Part shown: piece after piece, positions 24,484-35,771 of the stretch
Position numbering within the stretch: position 1 is the first letter of the stretch
Layout of the letters: every line of letters begins with the position of its first letter
Position numbers and translations under genes: made by a program
Notes under the pieces: model-generated
Database searches by the model: none
What the model was told of the DNA's origin: nothing
The model's input: only the letters and a program-made list of their open reading frames with translations
Origin: Pseudeuparius sepicola
Lineage: Eukaryota; Arthropoda; Insecta; Coleoptera; Anthribidae
Direction of reading: 5' to 3'
NCBI GenBank assembly: GCA_963920635.1
Contig: OY987299.1
Coordinates: 69,608,692 to 69,672,691 of the forward strand
Length of the DNA stretch: 64,000 bases

Positions 24484-25752
24484 CAGGGTGTCTCATTTTG
24501 ATCTGGAACACCCCTGTAAAATTTGAACTGGCTTACGGATTTTAACGATTTTTTTTGTATACAGAGCCTTCCTAGACGCACTTATCAAACACTTTTCAAT
24601 GACCATACGATTATTCCAGGGCCGGATAAAAAAATTTTTTTGGCCCAAAATTTCGAGTTAAGATATCAGCGATTTTTTTATCGGAAATCTGATAACGTGG
24701 CGTTAATCAGCGCCCCTGAAAACCCCCAGATTCCAAATTTCAAGAAATTATTCCCACGAATTATACTTTTTACACTGCATCACAATTGCAAAAAATCTAA
24801 ATTTAAATTTGAGTTCAGCTATTAAGGTGGCTATGGAAAAAAGTGAAAATGGTAAAAAGAGGTCTACAGGGGACAATATTAATAAACCTGATCGCAAACT
24901 GCACTTGGTTTCTCTTTTCAGTATTGCTGTACAGTACAAATTTTATGCCATTTGAGACGCAAGAGAGCTCGCTGCCGTCGCAGGCAACCGTGGAAAAACA
25001 ATGGCTTGCAGAAATGTCAGTTTATGCATTTTTACAACAAATGTTATTCAGGGGTTGATGTTGCTAAAATAATTTAGGTGTTACAAATAATTTAGTGGGT
25101 ATAAAATGTTTTAAAATTTCTAATCGATTCGTCAATACATTTCTGCCATTTAAAATATTGCTGCTTTTAATTACATTCTTCAAATACGTACTTTGTAGTG
25201 TATAATCTTATACTTGTATTATTTGTACCAAAAAAATGTAAAAATTAACGTTTCTCAAAGTGTTTGCACTTGCACGACTGCCTGCGACGACAGCGAGCTC
25301 TCTTGCATCTCAAATGGCATAAAATTTGTACTGTACAGCAATACTGAAAAGAGAAACCGAGTGCAGTTTGCAATCGGGTTTATTAATATTGTCCCCTGTG
25401 GACCTCTTTTTACCATTTTCACTTGTTTCCATAGCCACCTTAATAGCTGAACTTAAATTAAAATTTTGATTTTTTGCAATTGTGATGCAGTGTAAAAAGT
25501 ATAATTTGTGGGAATAATTTCTTGAAATTTGGAATCTGGGGGTTTTCAGGGGCGCTGATTAACGCCACGTTATCAGATTTCCGATAAAAAAATCGCTGAT
25601 ACCTTAACTCGAAAATTTGGATCAAAACATTTTTTTAATCCGGCCCTGGATAAGTACGTCTAGGAGGGCCCTGTATACAAAAAAAATTCGTTAAAATCCG
25701 TAAGCCAGTTCAAATTTTACAGAAGTGTTCCAGATCAAAATGAGACACCCTG
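24484..25752. mobile_element. Foldback transposon (~1.27 kb)
   Basis: Begins CAGGGTGTCTCATTTTGATC and ends with its complement CACCCTG, followed by TA. On the left the TA is not preserved (AA). The arms are nearly 590 bp and the loop is short. Open frames inside are mirror images of each other and show no recognisable domain, so I did not call genes. Confidence 0.8.
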
Positions 25753-25917
25753 TATATAATATATACAAAATTACGAGAATATTGAAATGGAGAAACTTAC
25801 ACACAAACACACTCACATTCACACAAAAATTCACACTAAGAAAGAAACGTGGTTATATGAACACAATGATTCAAAGGTTAAAAATCACTTGGGTTTTAAT
25901 TTTAACCTTTGAATTAT

Positions 25918-25923
25918 TTTATT
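25918..25923 (-). terminator. Poly(A) signal AATAAA of the four-exon gene
   Basis: TTTATT on the plus strand (AATAAA on minus) lies about 20 bases after the stop codon at 25943. It is a plausible cleavage/polyadenylation signal for the gene at 25943-27078. Confidence 0.5.
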
Positions 25924-25942
25924 GTTAAAATATGTTCCTTTC

Positions 25943-27078
25943 TTAACTTAACCTTTTTGGCAAGTATCTCTCCCTCTCTCGTATTCTCTCTAGCTCTCGG
26001 TCAGCATCCTCTAGATCTCTTTCAATATCCTCATTCCTCCTTTCGCACAATTCATTCATTCTCATAATTCTTTCAACGTCACTCACACGCCCATCGTCGC
26101 ACTCACTCAGTTGTGTAAGCTCCTCCATTTCAACATTCTCGTACGGCCTCAGCACCCTCTCCAGCTGCTCCATATCCTTCAACCCCCTTCCCGTCGTGGT
26201 CGTAGCGGCGCTAACCCCCAAGCACCGCTTCTTTCTTTGATGGGCTGGCTCAGGGGAGACGGGAGGTGAAGAAGATGCAGCAGCTGGAGCAGGGACCTTG
26301 ATCCTCAGCTTCGACAAGGGTCGCTTCTTGCCACTGTGTATTAGCACAGGAGAGGCTGATGGCGATGGTATCTCCTGGGCAGCTGGGGGCGGCGGCAGCT
26401 TGATGACCAGCTTCGGCACCTTGTGTCCCTTCGACGAAGAAGGGAGCTGTGCCGAAGTCGCTGCCGGCTGCTCCAGGGTGGGCACCCTGGAGCAGGAGGG
26501 CTCCTGTGCTCGCTCGAGGATCTTAATCCCGATTCCCCCTGCTATGTCATGCACCTCTTGGGTGCTGCCACGAATGGTGATAGCCGGGGAGGGTGGCTGA
26601 AAAGAAAAACAAATAAGTACAATAGACAAATAAGTACAATAGACAAAAAAATAGCGAATAATTTAAAAAAAAATTAAAATAATAGGCTTACCATTGTTAG
26701 ATCCTCGAGAGGCAGTCCCAAGATCTCCGACTGCATCTCACGGACCATTTGCTCAAGCTCCTGACTGCTGTCGATGATTGAAATTGTCTCAATTTCGGGA
26801 GATGAGGGCTGGAAACAAAAAAGAGTATAAGTATAATGTGTACATGTATAAGATGTAAAATACTTTGAAAATTAGAATTCAGCTTACGAGATCAATCGGG
26901 TCCGACATTCTAACGAGGTTGGGCATATTCCTCGGAGCGGGAGTTTGGGGTTGAACCTTTCTCGAAGCGGTGATAGGGGCCTGTAAAAAATATATGTGAA
27001 ATGACTAAAACAGTAAAAAAATATGCTGGCAGATTTTACCAGTTGGTTGCCCAAAGTGAGAACTCGTGGAGTCTTCAT
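25943..27078 (-). CDS. Uncharacterised four-exon protein, Pro/Ala-rich with charged C-terminal coil
   Basis: I do not recognise the family. Exons are 27078-27040, 26980-26888, 26808-26692 and 26596-25943. Every junction has GT...AG ends and every intron is phase 0, giving about 300 residues from MKTPRVLTLGNQL. Exon 3 is acidic with IDSSQELEQMVREMQSE. Exon 4 starts PPSPAITIRG and has repeated KLVIKLPPPP / KLRIKVPAPA motifs preceded by basic Lys/Arg. It ends in a highly charged heptad-like region of about 60 residues (ERRNEDIERDLEDADRELERI) suited to a coiled coil. The coding sequence is far richer in GC than its surroundings. A TATAAAG-like box lies about 97 bp upstream of the ATG, and a poly(A) signal follows the stop. 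A KLxIKxPxPx repeat suggests a chromatin- or adaptor-like scaffold, but this is speculation. It may be an orphan gene or TE cargo. Confidence 0.65.
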
Positions 27079-27189
27079 AATTTTTCACCACACTAATTTT
27101 TCGCTGCTACGTAGGTATACTATCAGGCTACAGGCTACTAAGTAGAATGAAAAAATTGTAACTAGCGCAGAACTTTATAGTAAACTATA

Positions 27190-28025
27190 CTACAAAATCT
27201 GTGAAATCATACACTGATTTTCCGCCTTCCCCACCAGGTCAACAGTGCACCGAACTGCAACACAGCGAAATTATATGCTGATATCCTGACGCGGCAGGTC
27301 AATAATCCACTCACATATTAAACTGCAAGTTCAGGGAAATCATATACCTACCGGTTTCCTGACGCAGCAGGTCAACAACCATGCTATGTCATCAGATTAT
27401 TTTCTGCTGAATTGCATGAAATTTTACACCGGAAATGAAACATGACACCACCGTGTCAGATTACAAAGGTGTCAAATTTCAAAATCAAGTGATGTTATGC
27501 AGATGTAATTTGACACCCGAAGTGTAATTTGAGACGTAATTTGAGATGAAATTTGAGACGTAATTTGACCCCCGAAGTGTAATTTGAGACGTAATTTGAC
27601 ACCTGAAGTCTAATTTGAGATGTAATTTGAGACGTAATTTGACACCCGAAGTGTAATTTGAGACGTAATTTGACACCTGAATTGTAATTTGAGACGTAAT
27701 TTGACACCCGAATTGTAATTTGAGATGAAATTTTGACACCGGAAGTGAAATTTAAGATGTAATATGACACCGGAAGTGAAATTTGACACTGGAGGTGAAA
27801 TTTGACACCGGAAATAATGTCAAATTACATGTAATTTGACACCTCTAAAAATTTTTCAGCTCGACGCGCCTAGTTGGAGACGTATATTTGAAGAGTGTTT
27901 TAATTATAATAACGGTTTGCAAACTTAACCGGTTCAAAATCGACTCGTCATATTTCAAACTGCCTCATCAACGAAACTATATACTGGTTTCCTGACACAG
28001 CAGTTCGATAACCATGTTGTCATCC
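27190..28025. repeat. Dispersed ~60-bp direct repeats around a tandem array
   Basis: Diverged copies containing GAAATCATATAC...TTTCCTGACGCAGCAGGTCAACAA occur at about 27195-27250, 27268-27300, 27335-27395 and 27970-28025. They bracket the tandem array at 27485-27840. Their function is unknown. Confidence 0.5.
27485..27845. repeat. Minisatellite, ~31-bp unit GTAATTTGAGAC/GTAATTTGACACC
   Basis: About ten degenerate units built from GTAATTTGAGAC and GTAATTTGACACCCGAAGT. The overlapping reading frames (NYVSNYTSGVK repeats) are by-products of the repeat. Confidence 0.8.
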
Positions 28026-28456
28026 CATTGGCCCAGTTGGACATACAGGGTGATTCACCTAAGACCCGGCTTCATATCTCAGCAACGAAATGAGATATTT
28101 TAGTTCCTTAAAAAAGGGCAGGTAGAGCTCGTTGAATACTTTATTTGTATGCTCAAGTTTAATTTTTCCATTGCAAATTGTAGATGGCGCTGCGGTCGAT
28201 AGAATTTTTTCGTTTGCAGTGACCTTGAAAAGTTGTGCATCCGAATTGTCCTTCAATTTGAAGCAAATTATGCACTATAAGCAAATTCTGAACAATCAAC
28301 ACCGTTTTCGTTTTCGCACTTTAAAATTAGCAATTCATGCATGTGTGACAATCCTAAGAATATTTCCAAAACAAAAACGATAAATTAATTTGCTGAGATG
28401 TTCTTACGACTATCCTAATCTCACAGAGTTGTTTTATCATTATTTCAGATGTAGTA

Positions 28457-29920
28457 CAGGGTGGGCCAAATTGGACACTTTTAAAGGGAAACTCCAATTT
28501 TTGACAGAGATAGACGAAAACTGATATCGGTGTCTGAGGCTCATTTTTGATGATAAACTTAATGGCTAAAACCGCAGATCGATATGTCACCGTTCTTGAG
28601 TTACAGGGCGTTTTTCGAAAATGTGCGTTTTTGAAAAGTGGCCGTAACTTTTTTCGGGTTGAAAATTTTGGGTTTCTGTAAAAACATTCCTGGAGCACTT
28701 TTTTACGTAGAATCCAATGCTGCTACTACCTTTTTTTCAGGTCAATGGTTTAAGAGTTACCGATGAAAAAAATTATTTTTTAAATGAAATACCCTGTATA
28801 TTTTTGCATTTTTTAATAGAGCAAAAAATTACCATTCCAAAAATATATAACACTTAATGACTTACTTAAGTCAATTACTAATAGCTTTTATGATTTCATG
28901 TGTATAAATTGGAAGCGCGCCCTTTTATAACAAGTAGGCTTTGGACGGTGAGACAATGAAATAACCGTGGAAAAATGTTTACTGTTACCTGTCAAATTTT
29001 CAGTTGAGCTGTTTAGGCAGTGTAAAGATTTTTCTATTTTTGTGTAATTTAAAAACTTTATAACATACCTACCTACAATGAAATTTGAAAGTTATATGAT
29101 ATGATATATGATTATACAATCCGGGGAAAATGCAGATGTAATGACCAATTTATACTACGAACGGTATCCAGAGAGAAGACATCAGTCATCCTTTCAATTC
29201 AAAGACATTTTTGCAAGATTGCGACACAATTTGATTAATAATGGGCATTTTGAAAAGGATAGGCCGAAGTGGTACGAGTTAAACAGAGATAGACATTTTC
29301 CTCGGATTGTATAAAACATGTATATCCCATTTTTCATAACTTTCAAATTTCATTGTAGGTATATTATAAAGTTTATAAATTACACAAAAAGAGAAAAATC
29401 TTTACACTGCCTAAACAGCTTAACTGAAAATTTGACAGGTAACAGTAAACATTTTTCCACGGTTGTTTCATTGTCTCACTCTCACCGTTCAAAGCCTACT
29501 TGTTGAAAGGGTGTGTTTCCAATTATACACATGAAATTATAAAAGCTATTAGTACTTAAGTAAATCATTAAGTGTTATATATTTTTGGAATGGTAATTTT
29601 TTGCTCTATTAAAAAATGCAAAAATATACAGGGTGTTTCATAAAAAAAACATCTGTAACTTTTAAACCATTCACTTAAAAAAATGTAGTAGCAGCATTGG
29701 ATTCTACGTAAAAAAGTGCTTTAGGAATGTTTTTACAGAAATACAAAATTTTCAACCCGAAAAACGCCCTGTAACTCATGACCAGTGACAGATATCGATT
29801 TGCGGTTTTCGCCATTAAGGTTATCATAAAAAATGAGCCTCAGACACCGATATCAGTTTTCGTCTATCTCCGTCAAAAACAGGAGTTTCCCTTTAAAAGT
29901 GTCCAATTTGGCCCTCCCTG
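28457..29920. mobile_element. Nested foldback transposon with a transposase N-terminal fragment
   Basis: Starts CAGGGTGGGCCAAATTGG, ends with the complement, and is flanked by TA (28455-28456, 29921-29922). The arms are about 600 bp. The loop carries a DUF4817-like reading frame (29108-29314), suggesting derivation from a Tc1/mariner-type parent. Confidence 0.8.
29108..29314 (+). pseudogene. DUF4817-like N-terminal transposase fragment
   Basis: A 68-codon frame with NADVMTNLYYERYPERRH, IFARLRHNLINNGHFEKDR and PKWYELNRD resembles the helix-turn-helix leader (DUF4817 type) seen upstream of many insect IS630/Tc1/mariner transposases. There is no catalytic domain. It is located in the loop of the foldback 28457-29920. 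Confidence 0.55.
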
Positions 29921-29922
29921 TA

Positions 29923-30662
29923 AAGGGTGTCCCAAGGAACAATTATTCCTCCCCCTTAAATCTTTAAGTTTTTGTGAACAAAAGTTGTAGCTTATTATAT
30001 ACAGTTTTTTGTGATTATACAGAGTATTTCTTAAAAGCGGGGCAAACGAAACCTACACTTTTTTAATGGGAGCTGGGAACACCCCATATGTTTTTGGTGT
30101 TTTTACGCCACTCGTAATTACGGTTTTGAGAACGGTGCAAAACTTTTTTATTATTATTTTTTACCGTTTTTTAAATAATTAGTTTTCAAATATTATACTA
30201 AACCTATTTAATTTGTATTTTTGGATCGCCTGATAAAGATAGAGCATTCTTGCAATATGCAATAACAAGAAGAAGAAAGAAACCAAGGTAAAGTCACATC
30301 AAACAAAGTTACATCAAACATTTTTGTTATTACATTGACTATGTTTCTTTATCACGCGATCCACAAATCCAAGTTAAATATGTAGGTTTAGTATAGATTT
30401 TGAAAATTAGATACTCCAAAAACATTAAAAGAAAATTTTATAAAGTTGTATACCGTTTTAACCGTAATGATAAGTAGATTTCAACAACTAATAACCTATG
30501 GGGTGTTCCCGTTGAAAAAAGTATGTTTGGTTTCGAAATGCCTTGTAAATTCATAGTACGGTTAATAAAAAAACTGTTTATAAGCTACAACTTTTGTTTA
30601 TAAAGTTTTTTTGTATCTCAAAAAGAGGTAAGGGTGGTGGGATTGTTCCATCGGACACCCTG
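29923..30662. mobile_element. Third nested foldback element, sharing a TA with its neighbour
   Basis: Starts AAGGGTGTCCCAAGGAAC, ends GGACACCCTG, followed by TA (30663-30664). Its left TA (29921-29922) is also the right TA of the preceding element. The arms are about 300 bp. No ORF is inside. Confidence 0.7.
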
Positions 30663-31237
30663 TACATTTAAAATGACAAAACAACTGCCTGAGATATTGG
30701 GATAGTTGTAAGAACTCCCCAGAAAATTATTTTCTCATTTTTTGTTATGGAAATAATCTTAGGATTGTTCACTACAGATTTTCCACATGCCTGTACTGCC
30801 AAATTTAAAGTGCGTTAACTCAAAACTATTGATTTTTTGAAATTTGTTTATAGCACATAATTTGCTTCAAATTGAAGGGCAATTCTGATGAATCACTTTC
30901 CAAGGTCATTGCGATCGAAATTATTCTTTCAACCGCAGCGCCATCTACAATTTGCAATAGAAAAATTCAATTCCTGCCTAGTAATAAAGTATTCGACGAG
31001 CTCTACCTATTTCTTTTTACGGAACTAAAATATCTCATTTCGTTGCTGAGATATGAGGACGGGGAATCTTAGGTGAATCACTCTGTATAGTTAAAAATGT
31101 TTTAATTTTTATATTAGTCAGCGAAGAGCGAACGCAACTGGTCGCGCAATTGGTCTAAGATTCCAAGAAACCTGTCTACTATCAGTTTCAACAGTAAGGT
31201 TAGGATATTTGTAAAGTTGCTCATTTAAGTAAACAGG

Positions 31238-31702
31238 ATGCTTCTAATTTCAAATAGTAACGATGAACAAGAAATCGCTAAAATTACTAAAGGAATTTGT
31301 GAGAATGCTACCAAAGCCTATCAGTTATTACACATAAATCCATTACCGATAAAAATAAATAGGTGGGTTAATTTTTCAAACAAAAATATTACTCTTTTCA
31401 ATAAATGTCTTAAGAAACAAAATCTTTCGGTGGGTATTCGTCGAAAATTACAATCTTCTTTAGGGTTGATTAAAGCATTTCGAGTCTCCATCAAGCAGTT
31501 ATTAAATGAAAACTCATACAGGAATGGGTTTAGCTCAGGGGAAATTAGCAAAACGCATAAAGTGGAAAAATATCACCTCGGCTTTTGCGAACAGACGAGC
31601 ATAATAATCAATTTAAAACACAAAGACGTAAAGGAATTTCTAAACGACTGTTCCACAATTTTTAAATTAAAAATACCAAAAAATAAAATCACACATGATT
31701 AA
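31238..31702 (+). CDS. Uncharacterised 154-aa ORF upstream of polymerase fragments
   Basis: I do not recognise a family. The frame is open from MLLISNSNDEQEIAKI and is Lys/Asn-rich, with a central KKQNLSVGIRRKLQSSLGLIKAFR and a basic end. It lies on the same strand as, and just upstream of, the polymerase fragments at 32238-32930, so it could be a Polinton gene or a polymerase-leader fragment. There is no promoter evidence, and a random ORF of this length is uncommon but possible. Confidence 0.35.
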   Translation: MLLISNSNDEQEIAKITKGICENATKAYQLLHINPLPIKINRWVNFSNKNITLFNKCLKKQNLSVGIRRKLQSSLGLIKAFRVSIKQLLNENSYRNGFSSGEISKTHKVEKYHLGFCEQTSIIINLKHKDVKEFLNDCSTIFKLKIPKNKITHD

Positions 31703-31775
31703 AGTGAATACTTGCTTTTGTGCAGAAGTTATAAAAAAATCTGGAGATGATGAAATTCTAGAATAGTTATTTACA

Positions 31776-31890
31776 TTGCCAGATGCGTAAGTGCACTTTT
31801 TGGCCGAGGAGGTTGTTTAAAGACCGAGGCAACTGGCGTTGCCTCGGTCATTAAAAGTACCTCCGAGGCCAAAAAAGAGCTTACGCATCG
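31776..31890. repeat. Long perfect-type hairpin with GGCGTTGCCTCGG core
   Basis: The outer arms GATGCGTAAG...CTTTTTGGCCGAGGAGG pair with CCTCCGAGGCCAAAAAAG...CTTACGCATC. The inner arms GACCGAGGCAAC / GTTGCCTCGGTC are perfect, with a 4-base loop. The GGCGTTGCCTC core recalls the hairpins at 19366-19495 and 19731-19865. A tRNA-like sequence begins directly at its right edge. Confidence 0.75.
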
Positions 31891-31891
31891 T

Positions 31892-31965
31892 GTATGGGAT
31901 TTGAACCATGGATCTACGAATTACTAATCGCGTACTCTTACCCCACCGGTAGCGCGGTGCTTGTC
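31892..31965 (-). tRNA. tRNA-like sequence (pseudo-tRNA or Pol III promoter relic)
   Basis: On the minus strand a B-box GGTTCAAATCC (10 of 11 against GGTTCGANTCC) lies downstream of an A-box-like CTACCGGTGGGGTAAGAG. The presumed anticodon loop TTAGTAA would give AGU. The acceptor and anticodon stems are imperfect, so it is probably a tRNA-derived sequence rather than a working tRNA. It abuts the hairpin at 31776-31890. Confidence 0.4.
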
Positions 31966-32237
31966 AAATTTGTTCTGTTATGCAGCTCCTATTTGACGCC
32001 AGAGAAACTGTAAATTATTAATTTTTCTTTGGTATAATTCGTGTTCTTTGTGATTAAAACCAGTTTGTAAAACGATTGTTGTGAAACCTATTAAAATTGA
32101 CGCAAGATTCGCGTTGCTATATATATTTTATTGTTGGTTTTAAGGTCCTTGCTGCGTAAGGGTTGGTAAGCAATACTTTTTGTACCTAGCAACCACTTTC
32201 GCAGCTAGCAACCAAAATAACAGGGCACCTCGAACAT

Positions 32238-32930
32238 TTGACTTTCGCTTTCGGGCCTGTTGGCGAGTATGTAAAGTATACTTACGGGGGAGGGAGCAGG
32301 AAAAATAAGTATTTTAACACCAAAAACCGTGAGATCGATTTAGGAGTAGATTTAGACTACTGGTTCAGAACGAACGTATATGAAAAATTTTTAAATTCAC
32401 TCGAAGAGTTTGAAGAAGGACAAAGCGGGTATGCCCTTAACGGAATAATATCTCTTTAAGTAAATATTAACAAATATGAATTGGGAATGGAGCTTCATCT
32501 TTCATAAGGTTACCCGAAAAAATTTCTAATAGAAATGCTTGCTTAAATATACAAAATCAAGATGAAGCGTGTTTTGCCTGGAGCATAGTAGCTGGTCTAT
32601 ATCCGACAAACAAAGCAACCTGTAGGACTTCTTCGTACCGTCATTATTCTGATGTTTTGAATTTAACTAGAATCCAGTTTACAATGACATTTCCTCAAAT
32701 TACAAAATTTGAAAAACTCAACAATGTCTCAATTAATGTTTTTTGTTTAGAGATGGATACAAAATATAATTTCTCTGTTGTACCCAGTCGTCTAACCAAA
32801 CAGAAAGTAGACAAACACGTTAACCTTTTACTAATTCAAGATAAATATTTTCCCAAACTAAACTACGATAACTAGGACACCAACGACGATGAAAATGTTG
32901 AAATAATTATAATGTAAATGTAATTTTTGT
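32238..32930 (+). pseudogene. Polinton-type DNA polymerase B, N-terminal and exonuclease fragments (copy 2)
   Basis: Frame 32238-32459 ends with a conserved EEFEEGQSGYALNGI block. The following frame, from about 32540, reads NIQNQDEACFAWSIV, the same block as NVQNNDQFCFGWALV in copy 1, and continues to FEKLNNVSINVF (compare GENNVSINVY). So this is the start of the exonuclease region of the same polymerase family. It breaks off near 32930 and lacks the palm. Fragments on the same strand at 42165-44632 supply the C-terminal half, so I infer one gene split by later insertions plus deletions. Confidence 0.75.
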
Positions 32931-33008
32931 CCGATTTTAGCCTTTTTTTAAATATATCACTATTTTGGCGCGAAGTTTCAGATCCTAATCTCAATTTTCA
33001 AGGCCTAC

Positions 33009-35770
33009 TGTAACGGTTAATTTTGGCCGTAGAAATTGCTTAGAGAAATTGATAATAAATAAAACTGTGAGACAGCATTTTACGATGCTTTATTGTGTAT
33101 TTCTCTAGGTACTTACATTTCTACGAAGGTCAACGCACTCCCGAGTGGGAAATTGATTACGCACTTTGTATTTTCACTCGTGGCACTTCACTTTTCACTT
33201 GTGGGGCACTGACGAACCTTCCTGCCGAACCAAAATGTCCCTCTGTGGCAGTCGACGGTGCTCCGCTTTCCTGAAATAAGAATAAGAAGATTAGGCAACC
33301 TATCCGGGAAAAATCAGCCTCTAACTTACCTTATGTTTCGCCTAGTTATAGTCTCCAATGCCAATGGCACAGCATTCTCGTTCCTGTCCATCTCGTTGTC
33401 TTTTTGTCGTTGTCCGGTACTTTGGAATCTTTCTGAGGATCTTTCTAGCGTATTTCACTTTTATTATCCTTTCTTTAGGTATGTTACCGGGTATAGCCTG
33501 ATGTGAAGTCTACCGAGTCTTGGTACTCGTATTGGGCGAGTTTGGGGGACCAAAGACTGCTTGGCTCCTAGCTTTCTTGCTTTTGTCTGTCGCAGTCTTT
33601 GGTTAAGTTTGGGGAGAGCGCGCTGTTTTCGTTCTTCTTTTTCTTCGCTCTCAGCCACGCTAGTCGCACCTAGCGGGTGTGCATTTTAGATACTTGTAAA
33701 TATGTGGGATCTGGATGTATTTTTGTTTGGAATGTCTTGTTTTGGTATTTGTGGTCGTAGTCGCTGGATTTAGCTATTTGTCACTAGGTGGCGCGCGGAG
33801 CTGGCTACCGAGCGTTAGTTAGTCCACGTTGCCGTCTAGATGGCTCTGGGGGTGTCGTACCGCACCTTCTCTGCCGAGCTGCTACGTAGTTCAGATCGTG
33901 GACCAATCCGTTATTGTCGCCGTTCGGACTATGTGGGACGCTTATTACTCGGCTGGGCGGACACTAGGTTTTATGATATTTTTTTGTGGTCGTTCGCCGC
34001 GAACTGATATCGGAAATTTCGAGTCGCCGGCAACTAAGAAAATTAAATTGGTGAAGTGTCGGTAAAGTGGCAGTGCATTTGAATTTGCCTTGAGATCTTT
34101 TTGACGGCGAATCCTTAATTATTGGAAGGGATTACCGCACTGACCACTTATTAGAGTGTCCAGAGTGGAATTATATTGGAGTTTTGCTTCTACCATTATT
34201 TGGGAATATTAAGCCGCCCTCACCACTTCGAAGTCTTGCCGAATTGTTTTAGATCAGACTGGATCGCTTCTAGATGTAAGTAGTGACTTATTTCACGAAA
34301 TTTCGATAGTTTTGGCCTAACCTAGCGCGATATTTCCAGAGAATCAAGCAAGTCTGTCGATTTACCGAAGCCTAAGTTCAATTGTTACCTAATTTGGATC
34401 ATGTTTGTGAATTTTCGTCTGAGGAAAAGTCACAAATTTGGTGATTGAATAATTTGATTATTTTTAATGGAAAAAGGAAAACCTTCAGACTGAGGTAAGC
34501 TGTGAATTAGTTTAAATATAGTTGCTGAGGCTTTTTTAGGTTTTTTTTTCTTGGGTTTTTTCCTTCCTCGGAAGTGTCAGTTACTTGGAGGTCTGTTTAT
34601 TGGCTTGTCGGGGCATAGACCGTGTTGAGAGGAATTGAGGTGTTGCTGCGTTCCAGAGTTGGAGTGGGAGCCTGCCGCCTACTTTTTCCACAGCGGAGGA
34701 GGGCTGAAGCTGCACCAGGGCTGCCATCTCGGCTGACCAGCCCAACGCAAGCTAAGTTTACTAAAATTTACGTTTTCATTTATTTGTTTTAAAGCCATTC
34801 ATAGCACGTTATTTGCGCCTACGTGTAAACATCATTATTATCTATACTAGTACTTGTGGTTCAAATGAAAAGCCACTCATAACCTATATTCTTGTGTTCA
34901 CTATTGCGGGGCTGTGCCCATACTTTACGGACATTGTGTACATACTTTTACGGTCGTTGTGTTCATACTTTTTATTCGGACGTCGTGTTATTTATTAACT
35001 TTATATTTTGGTGTGAACTGCGCGTACGCACGCCCGGGGATACAAATCAAATGTAGTAAACATAATGCTTTTTGAGCAACATAATATAGTAGGTGATCAA
35101 TATAGTGTGCCTTCAACACAATTGCAATATAGTGTGCTTTCAACTCTGATGCAAATATACACGTTTTCTTAAGGGAACAAATTGTTTTCTTTATTAATAA
35201 GGGGTGAAGACAGGGTAATAGGGAGATACGTGGCATTAGTTATTATTGAGAAGTCCTACCTTGACTTTTCTTGGTTATATCATACCATAGTGTATATATG
35301 CCATCACGTAAACCAAGTGGCGCCTAAAAATTTACCAACTACTTGAGCCAGCCCGACTCCACTGTTTAAAAGCTGGCGGCCGTGGTGAACATATATCTCT
35401 ACATGTAGGTAGGTACTATCTGGTTGTGTATTCGACTTCCCTAACTAAGTACTTACATTTTGTTGTCCGTGATCGTCGGATCTACACCCCTAGTAGTGAA
35501 GTAGCGATGCAAACATAATCACATACAAATTTTCTCTTTTTCTCTTCCGGCTAGTCTGTTGATTATTATGATTGACTAATATTGCCATTGTTGGTGTTCT
35601 TGTTTTTTTGAAACGCCACATTTTGGTTTATTGATTTTATTCTAGTCTCATTCTTCATTCTTTATTTTTTTTAAACGCCACACTCTGGTGCCCCACAGGC
35701 TTTGCGACTAGACCAGGATGGTGATAGCGTCTCTTATCCCGCCTATCCTTTTACTTTAACAACGAATGCA
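33009..35770 (+). mobile_element. Possible long-LTR-like element E3
   Basis: Starts TGTAACGG like E1 and E2, and has a good splice donor CTGAG|GTAAGC near 34497. It holds no long recognisable ORF. A TGGCGCC (35329) that could be a primer-binding site follows. The right end is uncertain; it may stop near 35310 or run to the truncated BEL element at about 35770. This is tentative. Confidence 0.3.
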
Positions 35771-35771
35771 T

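Larger units (their letters stand above)
28046..31085. mobile_element. Large foldback transposon containing two further foldbacks
   Basis: Starts CAGGGTGATTCACCTAAG, ends GGTGAATCACTCTG, and is flanked by TA (28044-28045, 31086-31087). The arms (28046-28455, 30665-31085) are inverted copies including GAGCTCGTTGAATAC / GTATTCGACGAGCTC. The interior is filled by the nested elements 28457-29920 and 29923-30662. The original element was probably about 0.85 kb. Confidence 0.8.

Noticed and set aside
24523..25450. Several 60-100-aa ORFs
   Set aside because: All lie within inverted arms of the foldback 24484-25752 and show no recognisable motif.
26298..26677. Gly-rich plus ORFs opposite the four-exon gene
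   Set aside because: Antisense shadow of the Pro/Ala-rich exon 4.
27485..27770. 84- and 91-aa repetitive ORFs
   Set aside because: They are by-products of the 31-bp minisatellite, open in more than one frame.
27485..27845. CRISPR-like spaced repeats
   Set aside because: Units are contiguous and degenerate with no unique spacers, in a eukaryotic context.
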